From the NCBI GenBank assembly GCA_958296075.1, contig CATQHW010000004.1, positions 1-64,000 of the forward strand: DNA of 64,000 bases, written 5' to 3'. Below the pieces are notes generated by a model. It saw only the letters and a program-made list of their open reading frames with translations, ran no database searches and was not told where the DNA came from. Numbering within the stretch: the first letter of the stretch is position 1; every line of letters begins with the position of its first letter. The DNA comes from an uncultured Spirochaetia bacterium. GTDB lineage: Bacteria > Spirochaetota > Spirochaetia > SZUA-6 > Bin103. Positions 53,907 through 62,682 of the stretch are shown here, piece after piece. The position numbers were made by a program, and so were the translations under genes.

Positions 53907-56374
53907 GACCGGCAGTGGCGGGCGTGCGCGGCGCCGGTGGACGTGCGCGGTGGCGGGCGGCGATGGACTTCGTGATCGCGCGCGGCGCGCTCGTCGCGCT
54001 GGCGGCGTTTGCGGTGGCGGGCATCGCCGTCTTCGACGACTACGGCGTGTCGGTGGACGAGGACCTGCAGCGCCTCGCCGGACAGGCGGCGATCGACTAC
54101 GCGCTGGGAGACGGCGGCGCCCTACCGACCGATTTCCTCCGGTATTATGGCGTCACGTTCGAAGCCCTCCGATATTACGGCGTCGCGTTCGAAGCGCCGC
54201 TGGTCCTGGTCGAGCGATTGCTGGGCCTCACCGACAGCCGCGCCGTCTATCTCAACCGCCACCTGCTGACGCATCTGTTCTTCCTCACCGGCGGGTACTT
54301 CTGCTATCTGCTGGCGTACCGGCTGTTCGGCGACCGCCGGCTGGCGCTGTTCGCGCTGCTGCTGTTCCTGCTCCATCCCCGGCTGTACGCGCACTCGTTC
54401 TTCAACAGCAAGGACATTCCGTTCCTGGCGATGTTCATGATCGCGCTCTACCTGGTGCAGCGGGCGTTTGGCCGGGACACGGTGGCGGCGTTCGCGCTGT
54501 GCGGGGTGGGCGTGGGCGTGCTGGTCAACCTGCGCGTCATGGGGGTGATGCTGTTCGTGGCGGTGGCGGCGCTGCGGGCGTTGGACCTGGCGCAGGCGCG
54601 GGGACGGGCGGAGCGCCGGCGCGCGCTGGGCACGGCGGCGGTGTTCGTGCTGACTGCGGCGGGGACGCTGTACACGGTCTCTCCCTATCTCTGGCTCGAT
54701 CCGTTCGCCATCGTCGAAGCGTTCGCGACGCTTGCCAGGAATCCGACCCGTGCCTTCACGCTCTTTCAGGGCGAGCCGGTGCGAGGGCCGTCGATTCCGC
54801 CGCACTATCTCCCCACCTGGATGGCGATCACCACGCCGCCGGCGACGCTGCTGCTGAGCCTCATCGGCGCCGCGGCGGTGATCCGGCGCGGCGGCGCCTG
54901 CCCCGGCAGCGTCCTGCGCAATACCGGGGTGCGGTTCGCGTTGCTGCTGCTCGCCTGCTTGGCGCTGCCGCCGGCGGCCGTCATCGCGCTGAACTCCAAC
55001 CTCTCCGGCGGCTGGCGGTACCTGTACTTCCTCTACGCGCCGCTGTGTCTGCTGGCGGTTTACGGCCTGCGCGCGCTGCTATCCGCCGCGCAGCAGCCGT
55101 GGCTGAAGCGCGGCGCTTGGCTGATGGGCGGCGCTTGGCTGCGGCGCGGGCTCTGCGTCCTGGCGGCGGCGGCGCTGGCCGGCATGGCGACCGACGTGGT
55201 GCGCCTGCATCCCTATCAGCAGGCGTACTTCAACTTTCTGGTCGACCGCCGCACGCCGGAACGTTTGAGCACGCGGTATCAGATGCTGTATTGGGAGACC
55301 GAGTACCGGGAAGGACTGGAGTATCTGCTCGCACGCTATCCCGATTCGACGCTCTACGTGGACAGCCCCCATAGCGGGAACGTGCGGCGCCAGCGGCTCA
55401 TCCTCCCGGCGGCGGCGCGGCGCAGGATCGTCATTGCCGACGAAGCCGGGAGGGCGGCCGATTTCTTCATCGTCTCGAATTCCCGGCTCGTCACGAATCA
55501 CCGGCTTTTCGGCCGCACGGAACCGCCGTTCGGGCCGGTCCTCTATGCGCGCCGTATCTACCGCAACACCGTGCTCGCGGTCACTGCGGTCGACCTCTCC
55601 CTGGTGGACGCGGCGACTGCCGACGGCTACCGCGCCGCGTACCGCGCGGCGGTGGCCGGAGAGCCGCTGTTCCGGTCGGAGTTCGACCTCTATCTCGACG
55701 GCAGGACGCTGACCTGGGTCAAGGAGTCGTGCCGCCCGGAGGATACCGTGCATCCGTTCGTGCTGCGGGCCGTTCCCGTCGCGGTCGATCATCTCCCGGC
55801 GTACCACCGGGAGGAAGGCTGGGAACCGCTCGGCTTCCGGTTCGGGCACTACGGCGTGCACTTCGACGGCCGCTGCCTGATACGGCGCCGGTTGCCGGAC
55901 TACCCGCTCCGGACGCTCGAGGTCGGCCGGTGGGTCCCCGGAGCAGGCAGCTTGCTGGAAGCGGCCATCGACCTGCCCGCAGCCGGACCGTCGGTGAGCC
56001 GGTATTGGCAGGCGGTCGCGGCCGGCGAGCGGGGCGCGCCGGCCGCGACCGCGGTCTTCGACCTCTATCTGGAGCGCGGCGCCACCGGCCCGGTGCTGAC
56101 GTACCACCGGGAGCCGTGCGCGGCGGCGGACCTGCGGGCGCGCTTCTTCCTGCATCTGTTCCCGGTGGACGCGAGAGAGCTTGCCGCGCAAGACCGGCCG
56201 CACGGCTTCGACAACCTCGACTTCGACTTTGGGGAACACGGGGTGCTGCTGGGCGCCGCGTGCGTGGCGCTGGTGAGGCTGCCCGACTACGACCGGGGGA
56301 TCGCCCGCCTTCGCACCGGCCAGTTCATCAGCGGGGAGGGTCAGCTCTGGAAGGCGGAGATTGCGAGCCGGTGA
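53903..56374 (+). CDS. GT39-like membrane glycosyltransferase, array copy 4
   Basis: This 823-aa paralogue has a duplicated 10-residue segment in the first outer loop (RYYGVTFEAL, RYYGVAFEAP) from a 30-bp tandem duplication. Its mid loop is TRAFTLFQGEPVRGPS and its acceptor-side stretch is LNSNLSGGWRYLYF. The C-terminal half is nearly identical to copy 3. The protein ends EIASR, the same ending as the remnant at 42245, not the EIAGTSQEREP ending of copies 1-3. A toxin-antitoxin cassette follows in place of the next coupled copy. Confidence 0.82.
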   Translation: MRPAVAGVRGAGGRARWRAAMDFVIARGALVALAAFAVAGIAVFDDYGVSVDEDLQRLAGQAAIDYALGDGGALPTDFLRYYGVTFEALRYYGVAFEAPLVLVERLLGLTDSRAVYLNRHLLTHLFFLTGGYFCYLLAYRLFGDRRLALFALLLFLLHPRLYAHSFFNSKDIPFLAMFMIALYLVQRAFGRDTVAAFALCGVGVGVLVNLRVMGVMLFVAVAALRALDLAQARGRAERRRALGTAAVFVLTAAGTLYTVSPYLWLDPFAIVEAFATLARNPTRAFTLFQGEPVRGPSIPPHYLPTWMAITTPPATLLLSLIGAAAVIRRGGACPGSVLRNTGVRFALLLLACLALPPAAVIALNSNLSGGWRYLYFLYAPLCLLAVYGLRALLSAAQQPWLKRGAWLMGGAWLRRGLCVLAAAALAGMATDVVRLHPYQQAYFNFLVDRRTPERLSTRYQMLYWETEYREGLEYLLARYPDSTLYVDSPHSGNVRRQRLILPAAARRRIVIADEAGRAADFFIVSNSRLVTNHRLFGRTEPPFGPVLYARRIYRNTVLAVTAVDLSLVDAATADGYRAAYRAAVAGEPLFRSEFDLYLDGRTLTWVKESCRPEDTVHPFVLRAVPVAVDHLPAYHREEGWEPLGFRFGHYGVHFDGRCLIRRRLPDYPLRTLEVGRWVPGAGSLLEAAIDLPAAGPSVSRYWQAVAAGERGAPAATAVFDLYLERGATGPVLTYHREPCAAADLRARFFLHLFPVDARELAAQDRPHGFDNLDFDFGEHGVLLGAACVALVRLPDYDRGIARLRTGQFISGEGQLWKAEIASR
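54139..54198 (+). repeat. 30-bp tandem duplication in the first loop of copy 4
   Basis: Units 54139-54168 and 54169-54198 read ccggtattatggcgtcacgt... and ccgatattacggcgtcgcgt.... They keep the frame and add 10 residues to a periplasm-facing loop. No other array copy has it. Confidence 0.85.
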
Positions 56375-56427
56375 GGCCGCGCGGGCGCGAGCGTGGCCGC
56401 TCTCGAGGGCTGTTGTTGTCCTTTGTA

Positions 56428-56433
56428 TATACT
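56428..56433 (+). promoter_or_regulatory. -10-like TATACT just before the HEPN gene
   Basis: TATACT lies 6 nt upstream of the GTG at 56440, which has no ribosome site, so a leaderless toxin-antitoxin message is possible. No convincing -35 box was found. Confidence 0.35.
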
Positions 56434-56439
56434 CGACTC

Positions 56440-56823
56440 GTGTCCGATCGCTCCGGCGACTGGTTCTTGCAGGCGAAACGCAACCTCGAACAGGCGCTGG
56501 CATCGCGCGATGAGGGACGGGACGAATGGGCCTGCTTCGCCGCGCATCAGGCGGCCGAACTGGCGCTCAAGGCGCTCCATCTGGCCTGCGGGCAGGAGGC
56601 GTGGGGGCATGTCTTGACGCGGTTGCTGGCCGACCTTCCGCAACCGGTCGAGCCGGCGCTGCGCGAACGGGCTCGCGTGCTGGACAACTACTACGTACCC
56701 ACGCGCTACCCGAATGGCCATGCGGCAGGACCTCCGTTCGAGCACTACGGTCCACTCCAGAGCAGGGAAGCTATCGCGCATGCCCGTGCGATCATTGACT
56801 ACGTCGATACTGCGTTGGCCTAG
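56440..56823 (+). CDS. HEPN-domain protein (putative toxin of a HEPN-MNT pair)
   Basis: The 127-aa helical protein begins SDRSGDWFLQAKRNLEQAL and has WACFAAHQAAELALKALHL, typical of the HEPN fold. The catalytic RNase-type motif R-x4-H is present as RYPNGH (Arg89, His94). HEPN toxins cut RNA and are held in check by a partner minimal nucleotidyltransferase that modifies them. The partner gene overlaps its 3' end by 44 nt. The GTG start gives the normal family N-terminus. The pair sits between two array copies of the glycosyltransferase. Confidence 0.85.
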   Translation: MSDRSGDWFLQAKRNLEQALASRDEGRDEWACFAAHQAAELALKALHLACGQEAWGHVLTRLLADLPQPVEPALRERARVLDNYYVPTRYPNGHAAGPPFEHYGPLQSREAIAHARAIIDYVDTALA

Positions 56824-57151
56824 CCGCGAGGCGGTCCAAGCGGCCGTCGTTCGCTGGGCGCAGGACGCCGCCAACCGGGATCGGTCGATCCGCAGAATCG
56901 GCTACTTCGGCTCCTGCGCGCGCGGCGATTGGGGCGTCGGCAGTGACATCGACATGGTTCTGATACTCGACGAGGCCGCGACTGCCGCAGAGGCGCGCTT
57001 CGATACCGCCGAGCTGCCGGTAGCCGCGGACGTAATGGTGTTCACGGAGTCGGAGTGGCAGGCCCGCCTTCTGCGCCGGGACCGCTTCGCCCGCGTGTTG
57101 CAGAGCGAAACGGTGTGGGCCTTCGTCGCGCCGCCAAGAACGGCCGCTTGA
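56780..57151 (+). CDS. MNT-domain nucleotidyltransferase (putative antitoxin)
   Basis: The 123-aa protein has the minimal nucleotidyltransferase signature G-S-x10-D-x-D, as GSCARGDWGVGSDID (Gly44-Ser45, Asp56, Asp58). Partners of this kind transfer AMP to the HEPN toxin near its active site and inactivate it. ATG 56780 lies within the HEPN gene; translation coupling is likely. All motif residues are intact, so the pair is probably functional. Confidence 0.85.
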   Translation: MPVRSLTTSILRWPSREAVQAAVVRWAQDAANRDRSIRRIGYFGSCARGDWGVGSDIDMVLILDEAATAAEARFDTAELPVAADVMVFTESEWQARLLRRDRFARVLQSETVWAFVAPPRTAA

Positions 57152-57314
57152 CCGCTGCCGGGACGGCTCGGGCCGGCCGGCGGCACGGTGCACCTGCGCC
57201 GGCGCGCTGGATGAGCGATTCGAGAGCAATCTGGCGCGGGCGAAAGAGCGATGGCAGGCCGAAGCGCTCGCATGGCAGCAGCGCAGTCTGGCGGAGCCCC
57301 CGCTGGTGTACCTC

Positions 57315-57367
57315 GGTCAGCTCTGGGAGGCGAAGATTGGGGACGAGTCAGGAGCGGGAGCCGTGAG
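57315..57367 (+). pseudogene. 3' remnant of a GT39-array gene upstream of copy 5
   Basis: ggtcagctctgggaggcgaa... matches the array-gene end but with changes and a deletion (attgggg for attgcgggg) that shifts the frame. It keeps the AGGAG site and GTGA joint that start copy 5. The preceding stretch 57207-57314 stays open (LDERFESNLARAKERWQ) without a start and is not recognised. The remnant shows that the cassette replaced the body of a former array copy. Confidence 0.75.
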
Positions 57368-59834
57368 ACCGGCAGTGGCGGGCGTGCGCGGCGCCGGTGG
57401 ACATACGCGGTGGCGGGCGGTGGTGGACTTCGTGGTTGCGCGCGGCGCGCTCGTCGCGCTGGCGGCGTTCGCGCTGGCGGGCATCGCCGTCCTCGACGAC
57501 TACGGCGTGCAGGCGGACGAGAAGTGGCAGCGCTTCCTCGGACAGGCGGCGATCGACTACGCGCTGGGAGACGGCGGCGCCCTGCCGGTCAGTCCCGACC
57601 GATATTACGGCGTCGCGTTCGAGGCGCCGCTGGTCCTGGTCGAGCGATTGCTGGGCCTCACCGACAGCCGCGCCGTCTATCTCAGCCGCCACCTGCTGAC
57701 GCACCTGTTCTTTCTCACCGGCGGGTACTTCTGCTATCTGCTGGCGTACCGGCTGTTCGGCGACCGCCGGCTGGCGCTGTTCGCGCTGCTGCTGTTCCTG
57801 CTCCATCCCCGGCTGTACGCGCACTCGTTCTTCAACAGCAAGGACATTCCGTTCCTGGCGATGTTCATGATCGGGCTCTACCTGGTGCAGCGGGCGTTTG
57901 GCCGGGACACGGTGGCGGCGTTCGCGCTGTGCGGGGTGGGCGTGGGCGTGCTGGTCAACCTGCGCGTCATGGGGGTGATGCTGTTCGTGGCGGTGGCGGC
58001 GCTGCGGGCGTTGGACCTGGCGCAGGCGCGGGGACGGGCGGAGCGCCGGCGCGCGCTGGGCACGGCGGCGGCGTTCGTGCTGGCTGCGGCGGGGGCGCTG
58101 TACGCGGTCTCTCCCTATCTCTGGCTCGATCCGTTCGCCATCGTCGAGGCGTTCGCGACGTTCGCCAGGCATCCCACCCACGTGCCTACGCTTTTTCAGG
58201 GCGAGTGGGTGCGCTGGCCGTCGATTCCGCCGCACTACCTCCCCACCTGGATGGTGATCACCACGCCGCCGGCGACGCTGCTGCTGAGCCTCATCGGCGC
58301 CGCGGCGGTGATCCGGCGCGGCGGCGCCTGCCCCGGCAGCGTCCTGCGCAATACCGGGGTGCGGTTCGAGTTGCTGCTGCTCGCCTGCCTGGCGCTGCCG
58401 CCGGCGGCCGTCGTGGCGCTGAACTCCAACATCTACCAAGGTTGGCGGCACCTGTACTTCCTCTACGCGCCGCTGTGCCTGCTGGCGGTCTACGGCCTGC
58501 GCGCGCTGCTCGGCGCGGCGCGGCGGCCGTGGCTGATGCGTCGCGCTTGGCTGATGGGCGGCGCCTATCTGCGGCGCGGGCTCTGCGTCCTGGCGGCGGC
58601 GGCGCTGGCTGGCATGGCGACCGACATCGTACGCTTGCATCCCCATCAGCATGCGTACTTCAACTTCCTGGTCGACCGCCGCACGCCGGAACGCTTGAGC
58701 ACGCAGTATCAGATACTGTACTGGGGGACCAGGTACCGGGAAGTGCTGGAGTATCTGCTCGCACGCTATCCCGATTCGACGCTCTACGTGGAAAACATCA
58801 ATCCCAATCCACGCCTGTGGCACGATCGATTCATCCTGCCGGCGGCGGCGCGGCGCCGGATCGTCATCGCCGACGAAGCCGGGAGGGCGCCCGACTTCTT
58901 GATCGCCGGGAATTCCCGGCGCGTCACGAATGACCGGCTTTTCGACCGCACGGAACCGCCGTTCGGGCCGGTCCTCTACGCGCGCCGCATCTATCGCAAC
59001 ACCGTGTTCTCGGTCGCTGCGGTCGACCTGTCGCTGGTGGACGAGGCGACCGCCGACGTCTACCGCGCCGCGTATCGCGCGACGGTGGCCGGGGAGCCGC
59101 TGTTCCGGTCAGCGTTCGACCTCTACCTCGAAGGCAGGACGCTGACCTGGGTCAAGGAGTCGTGCCGCCCCGAAGATACCGTGCATCCGTTCGTGTTGCG
59201 GGCCGTTCCCTTTACTATCGATCATCTCCCGGTGGTCCACCGGGAGGAAGGCCGGGAACCGCTCGGCTTCCGGTTCGGGCACTACGGCGTGCGCTTCGAC
59301 GGCCGCTGCCTGATACGGCGCCGGTTGCCGGACTATCCGGTCCGGGCGCTTGAGGTTGGCTGGTGGGTCCCGGAAGCCGGCGACCTGCTGGAAGCGGTCA
59401 TCGACCTTTCTGCGGCGGAACCGTTGATGGGCCGGTATTGGCAGGCGCACGCGGCGATCGCCGCCGGCGAGCGGGGCGCGCCGGCCGCGCGCACGGCTTT
59501 CGATCTCTATCTCGACGGCAGGGTGCTGACGTACCACCGGGAGCCGTGCGCGGCGGCGGACCTGCGGGAGCGGTTCTTCCTGCATGTGGTTCCGGCGGAC
59601 GACGGGGAGCTCTCCCGGCAAGACCGGCCGCACGGCTTCGAGAACCTGGGCTTCGACTTTGAAGAACACGGGGTGCTGCTGGGCGCCGCGTGCGTGGCGC
59701 TGGTGAGGCTGCCCGACTACGACCGGGGGATCGCCCGCCTCCGCACCGGCCAGTTCATCAGCGGGGAGGGTCAGCTCTGGAAGGCGGAGATTGCGGGGAC
59801 GGCTCTGGAGCAGGAGCCGCGAGGCCGGCGGTGA
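57363..59834 (+). CDS. GT39-like membrane glycosyltransferase, array copy 5
   Basis: The 823-aa paralogue matches the N-terminal 436 residues of copy 1 exactly and is the intact reference for the insertion site (gggaccaggtacc). Loop sequences are EKWQRFLGQAAIDYALGDGG, THVPTLFQGEWVRWPS and LNSNIYQGWRH. The C-terminal domains are related to copy 1 but end differently (DLYLDGRVLTYHREPC, VPADDGELSRQDRPHGFENLGFDF). GTG 57363 starts it; GTGA at its end overlaps the GT2 gene. The acidic motif DDYGVQADE and NSKDIPF are intact. Confidence 0.82.
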   Translation: MRPAVAGVRGAGGHTRWRAVVDFVVARGALVALAAFALAGIAVLDDYGVQADEKWQRFLGQAAIDYALGDGGALPVSPDRYYGVAFEAPLVLVERLLGLTDSRAVYLSRHLLTHLFFLTGGYFCYLLAYRLFGDRRLALFALLLFLLHPRLYAHSFFNSKDIPFLAMFMIGLYLVQRAFGRDTVAAFALCGVGVGVLVNLRVMGVMLFVAVAALRALDLAQARGRAERRRALGTAAAFVLAAAGALYAVSPYLWLDPFAIVEAFATFARHPTHVPTLFQGEWVRWPSIPPHYLPTWMVITTPPATLLLSLIGAAAVIRRGGACPGSVLRNTGVRFELLLLACLALPPAAVVALNSNIYQGWRHLYFLYAPLCLLAVYGLRALLGAARRPWLMRRAWLMGGAYLRRGLCVLAAAALAGMATDIVRLHPHQHAYFNFLVDRRTPERLSTQYQILYWGTRYREVLEYLLARYPDSTLYVENINPNPRLWHDRFILPAAARRRIVIADEAGRAPDFLIAGNSRRVTNDRLFDRTEPPFGPVLYARRIYRNTVFSVAAVDLSLVDEATADVYRAAYRATVAGEPLFRSAFDLYLEGRTLTWVKESCRPEDTVHPFVLRAVPFTIDHLPVVHREEGREPLGFRFGHYGVRFDGRCLIRRRLPDYPVRALEVGWWVPEAGDLLEAVIDLSAAEPLMGRYWQAHAAIAAGERGAPAARTAFDLYLDGRVLTYHREPCAAADLRERFFLHVVPADDGELSRQDRPHGFENLGFDFEEHGVLLGAACVALVRLPDYDRGIARLRTGQFISGEGQLWKAEIAGTALEQEPRGRR

Positions 59835-61411
59835 CGGCGGTGAAGCGAGAGGCGTCCCCCAAACCGGCGCACGTGCGCTATAATGACTGGCGACAGGTGG
59901 CGCTGCCGCCGCCGGGGGAGTTCACCCCCGCGCTGCCGGTCAGCGTGATCATGCCCTGCTATCAGACGCCGGCGGCGGTGCTGGAGCGGACCCTGGCGGC
60001 TCTGGAGGGGCAGACTTGGCCGCGCGAGCTGTTCGAGGTGGTGATCGTCGACGACGGCTCCGAGCCGCCGCTGGCCCCTCCTCCCGGATCGCCGCTGAAC
60101 GTCCGGGTGGTGCGGCAGGAACGTCGCGGGTTCGGGATCGCGCGGGCGCGCAACACCGGCGTACGGGCGGCGGCGCACGGCATCATCCTGTTCCTGGACG
60201 GCGATTCGCTGCCGGAAGCGGGCTGGCTGGCGGCGCACGCTCGCTGGCATCACGTCGTCTCCGACGCCGTGACCGTCGGGTTTCGCGCCAGCGTCGCGGT
60301 GGACGACCTCGAGGCGGAGACCATCCGCCGCCGGCCCGGCGCCCTGCGGGAGCTGTTCGCGCAGCGGCCGATCGACCCTCCCTGGATCGACGGCCACCTG
60401 CTGCGGATGGCCGACATGACGACGCGCGCGGCCGACCTGTTCCACGTGGTGATCGGGGGAAATTTCGGCATCGGCCGGGAGTTCTATCAGGCGGTGGGCG
60501 GCAGCGATGAATCGTTCGTGCGGTGGGGAATCGAGGACACCGAACTTGCGTATCGGGCCTACGCCCGCGGCGGGTTGTTCGTGCCGGTGCGCGCCGCGCT
60601 GGTCTGGCATCAGGGACGCGAGGCCGAGGGACGGGAGGCGAAGGAGCGCAGTCTTCGGCTCCAAATGGGCAAGGCGGCCCACCTGATCGCCCACCCCCGC
60701 TACCGCAGCGCCGCGCGCGGGCGCATCTACGCGGTGCCGCGGTACGTGGCGACCATCGAGGCCGGCCGCTGTCCGGCCGAACAGGTGGCGGCGGCGGTCG
60801 TGAACCTCCTGATCGACCGCGAGCATGATCTGATGGTGCGCATCGAACTCGACGGCAGCCCGGACGCGGAGCGACCGGCATGGCTCCATGAAGTATTCGA
60901 TCCGGACCCGCGGGTGCGCGTCGCGCCGGCCGGCTCCGCCCTGGACGAATTCCCGGCGTCTCCGTTCCACGTCAGGCTTCCGGCCACCGTGTCGGCGAAG
61001 AACGTGGTACACGCCCTGCATTCCCACCTGCGGGGCGCGGTCCTCGCCACTTCGCACCTGCCGGACGGAACGAGTGTGTCGATCGCCCGCACGTGGGCGC
61101 TGCATCGGGCGCGGCGAGCGGGCGGGCGCATTGCGGACTTCGGCGACGTACGGGAGATCGCACCCGCAAAGTTGAAGCTCAGGGCGGCTGCGCGGCGCAG
61201 GGACGCGCGGGGCGGGAACGCGGCGCGCGCGGCGGAGCGGGACGCGACCGGTATACCCACCGGGTGGAGAGCCCTGCGCGAACGGGCGCGGGAGGTGTAC
61301 GATCTCCGGGAGGCGTGGTGGTTCCTCCGCTCGTTGGCGTGGTCGTGCCGGCGGCGGCTGCGCCGCCGGACGACCGGGCCGTCATCGACCTGTAGGAACG
61401 GAGGGTCTTGA
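59831..61411 (+). CDS. Family 2 glycosyltransferase with galactosyltransferase-like C-terminal motif
   Basis: The 526-aa GT-A fold enzyme has PVSVIMPCYQTPAAVLERTL and EVVIVDDGSEPPL at the nucleotide-sugar site. ARARNTGVRAAAHGIILFLDGDS provides the DxD metal motif and GGSDESFVRWGIEDTELAYRAY is the acceptor-side motif of chondroitin-polymerase/galactosyltransferase-type members. It probably adds hexoses in the cytoplasm to a surface glycan. After about residue 330 comes an unassigned region that ends in a basic tail. GTG 59831 overlaps the copy 5 stop, and the stop overlaps the next TTG. Confidence 0.85.
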   Translation: MTAVKREASPKPAHVRYNDWRQVALPPPGEFTPALPVSVIMPCYQTPAAVLERTLAALEGQTWPRELFEVVIVDDGSEPPLAPPPGSPLNVRVVRQERRGFGIARARNTGVRAAAHGIILFLDGDSLPEAGWLAAHARWHHVVSDAVTVGFRASVAVDDLEAETIRRRPGALRELFAQRPIDPPWIDGHLLRMADMTTRAADLFHVVIGGNFGIGREFYQAVGGSDESFVRWGIEDTELAYRAYARGGLFVPVRAALVWHQGREAEGREAKERSLRLQMGKAAHLIAHPRYRSAARGRIYAVPRYVATIEAGRCPAEQVAAAVVNLLIDREHDLMVRIELDGSPDAERPAWLHEVFDPDPRVRVAPAGSALDEFPASPFHVRLPATVSAKNVVHALHSHLRGAVLATSHLPDGTSVSIARTWALHRARRAGGRIADFGDVREIAPAKLKLRAAARRRDARGGNAARAAERDATGIPTGWRALRERAREVYDLREAWWFLRSLAWSCRRRLRRRTTGPSSTCRNGGS

Positions 61412-62682
61412 GCCTCCGGCGGCTGCGCGCGGACCTGTGGCGGGCGTTCAACAAGCGGCGGACGGTCTGGTGGGTCCTCCGCGCGTGGCGCCGCGCGGCG
61501 CTGGCCGGATGGACGCGGCCGCGCGGCGCTGCGGGCGGCCGCCCGCTTCCCGGCGAGTCGGCGCGCGCCTTCGATCTGCGGGTGTACAATCCTATCCACT
61601 GGCCGCGGCATGCCGGCGGCCGGGTGGCGGCGCTGGGGCCGCTCGAGCGGCTGCCGCCGGGGGTCGAGGCGGATCGCTCCGTTCGGCGTCGCGACCCGTT
61701 GCTGCTGCGCCGGTACCACCACGTGGAGGACGTGCAGGCGTTCCACTCCGACGCCGTCACGCGCGCCGGCGATCTGGCCCGTCTGGCCGCCGCCGGCGTG
61801 GTCGTGCACGTGGCGGACGCCGACCCGCGGCTGCCGGCGCTGCTCGGCGGCGATCTCCATCGGCTGATGACCGCCGACGTGGCTGCCCTCGACGTCGGCG
61901 CGCGCGAGTTGCGCAGCATCAGAATGCGGCGCGCGGCCCTGCGCAACCACTCGTCGTGGGCGCGCGCCACCACGAACCTGCCGCCTGTGTCGGTCCTGCT
62001 GGCCACGCGGCGTCCGGCGCTGCTGTCGCAGGCGCTCGCCGCGGTGGCGCGGCAGAGCTATCCGCGGCTGGAGCTGGTGCTGGCGCTGCACGGGAACGAC
62101 CGCGCCTTCCCGGCGGTACAGCGGCGCGTTGCCGAGTTGCCGCTTCCGGGCACGGTCGTGCGGGTGCCGGGCAGCGCTTCCCTGGGCGCGGTGCTGAACG
62201 CCGCGGTAGCGGCGGCCGGCGGAGAGCTGCTGACCAAGATGGACGATGACGACCGGTACGGCGCCGACCACGTGTGGGACTTGGTGCTTGCGCGGGCGTA
62301 CTCGCGCGCGGAGCTGGTCGGCAAGGGAGCCGAGTTCGTGTACCTCGCCGCGTCGCACCGGACGGTATGCGACGCGGCGAGTTGGCGCCCGGAAGCCTAT
62401 GGGTCGCGCGGTCTGGCGGGGGGCACGCTGCTGATCTCGCGGCGCGACCTGGAGCGGATCGGCGGCTGGCGGGAGGCCCGGCGCGGCGTTGATCAGGCGC
62501 TGATCGGCGATGTCCTGCGCGCCGGCGGCGGCGTTTACCGGACCCACGGCACCGGGTTCGCCCTGGTGCGGCACGGCGATCGCCACACGTGGCGCGTGGG
62601 CGACGGCTGGTTCCTCGCCAGGGCGGACCGCATCATTCCTGGTTGGGCCGCCGCCGCCGACGTCGGCGAGCCGGACGCATGA
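61408..62682 (+). CDS. Family 2-like glycosyltransferase
   Basis: The 424-aa protein has a GT-A domain in its second half: PVSVLLATRRPALLSQALAAV, VPGSASLGAVLNAAVAAAGG, LLTKMDDDDRYGADHVWDL (DxD-type motif) and GGTLLISRRDLERIGGWREA. The first 190 residues are less clear and may be an acceptor or regulatory domain. TTG 61408 follows GGAGG and overlaps the previous stop (TTGA). The end overlaps the sulfotransferase in ATGA. Confidence 0.82.
   Translation: MSLRRLRADLWRAFNKRRTVWWVLRAWRRAALAGWTRPRGAAGGRPLPGESARAFDLRVYNPIHWPRHAGGRVAALGPLERLPPGVEADRSVRRRDPLLLRRYHHVEDVQAFHSDAVTRAGDLARLAAAGVVVHVADADPRLPALLGGDLHRLMTADVAALDVGARELRSIRMRRAALRNHSSWARATTNLPPVSVLLATRRPALLSQALAAVARQSYPRLELVLALHGNDRAFPAVQRRVAELPLPGTVVRVPGSASLGAVLNAAVAAAGGELLTKMDDDDRYGADHVWDLVLARAYSRAELVGKGAEFVYLAASHRTVCDAASWRPEAYGSRGLAGGTLLISRRDLERIGGWREARRGVDQALIGDVLRAGGGVYRTHGTGFALVRHGDRHTWRVGDGWFLARADRIIPGWAAAADVGEPDA

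Larger units (their letters stand above)
45495..59834 (+). repeat. Tandem array of five GT39-like genes (about 2.45-kb units)
   Basis: Units start at 45498, 49006, 51465, 53903 and 57363. They share a nearly constant block that runs from the first transmembrane region to about the middle of the gene. Joints between intact units are identical: an AGGAG site 8 nt before GTGA, in which the next GTG overlaps the previous stop. The first unit is split by an insertion element and a toxin-antitoxin cassette lies between units four and five. Array debris occurs at 42161-42245 and 57315-57367. Confidence 0.92.

Noticed and set aside
45495..59834. CRISPR or phage-type repeat structure.
   Set aside because: The repeat unit is a whole 2.45-kb gene and no short spaced repeats are present.
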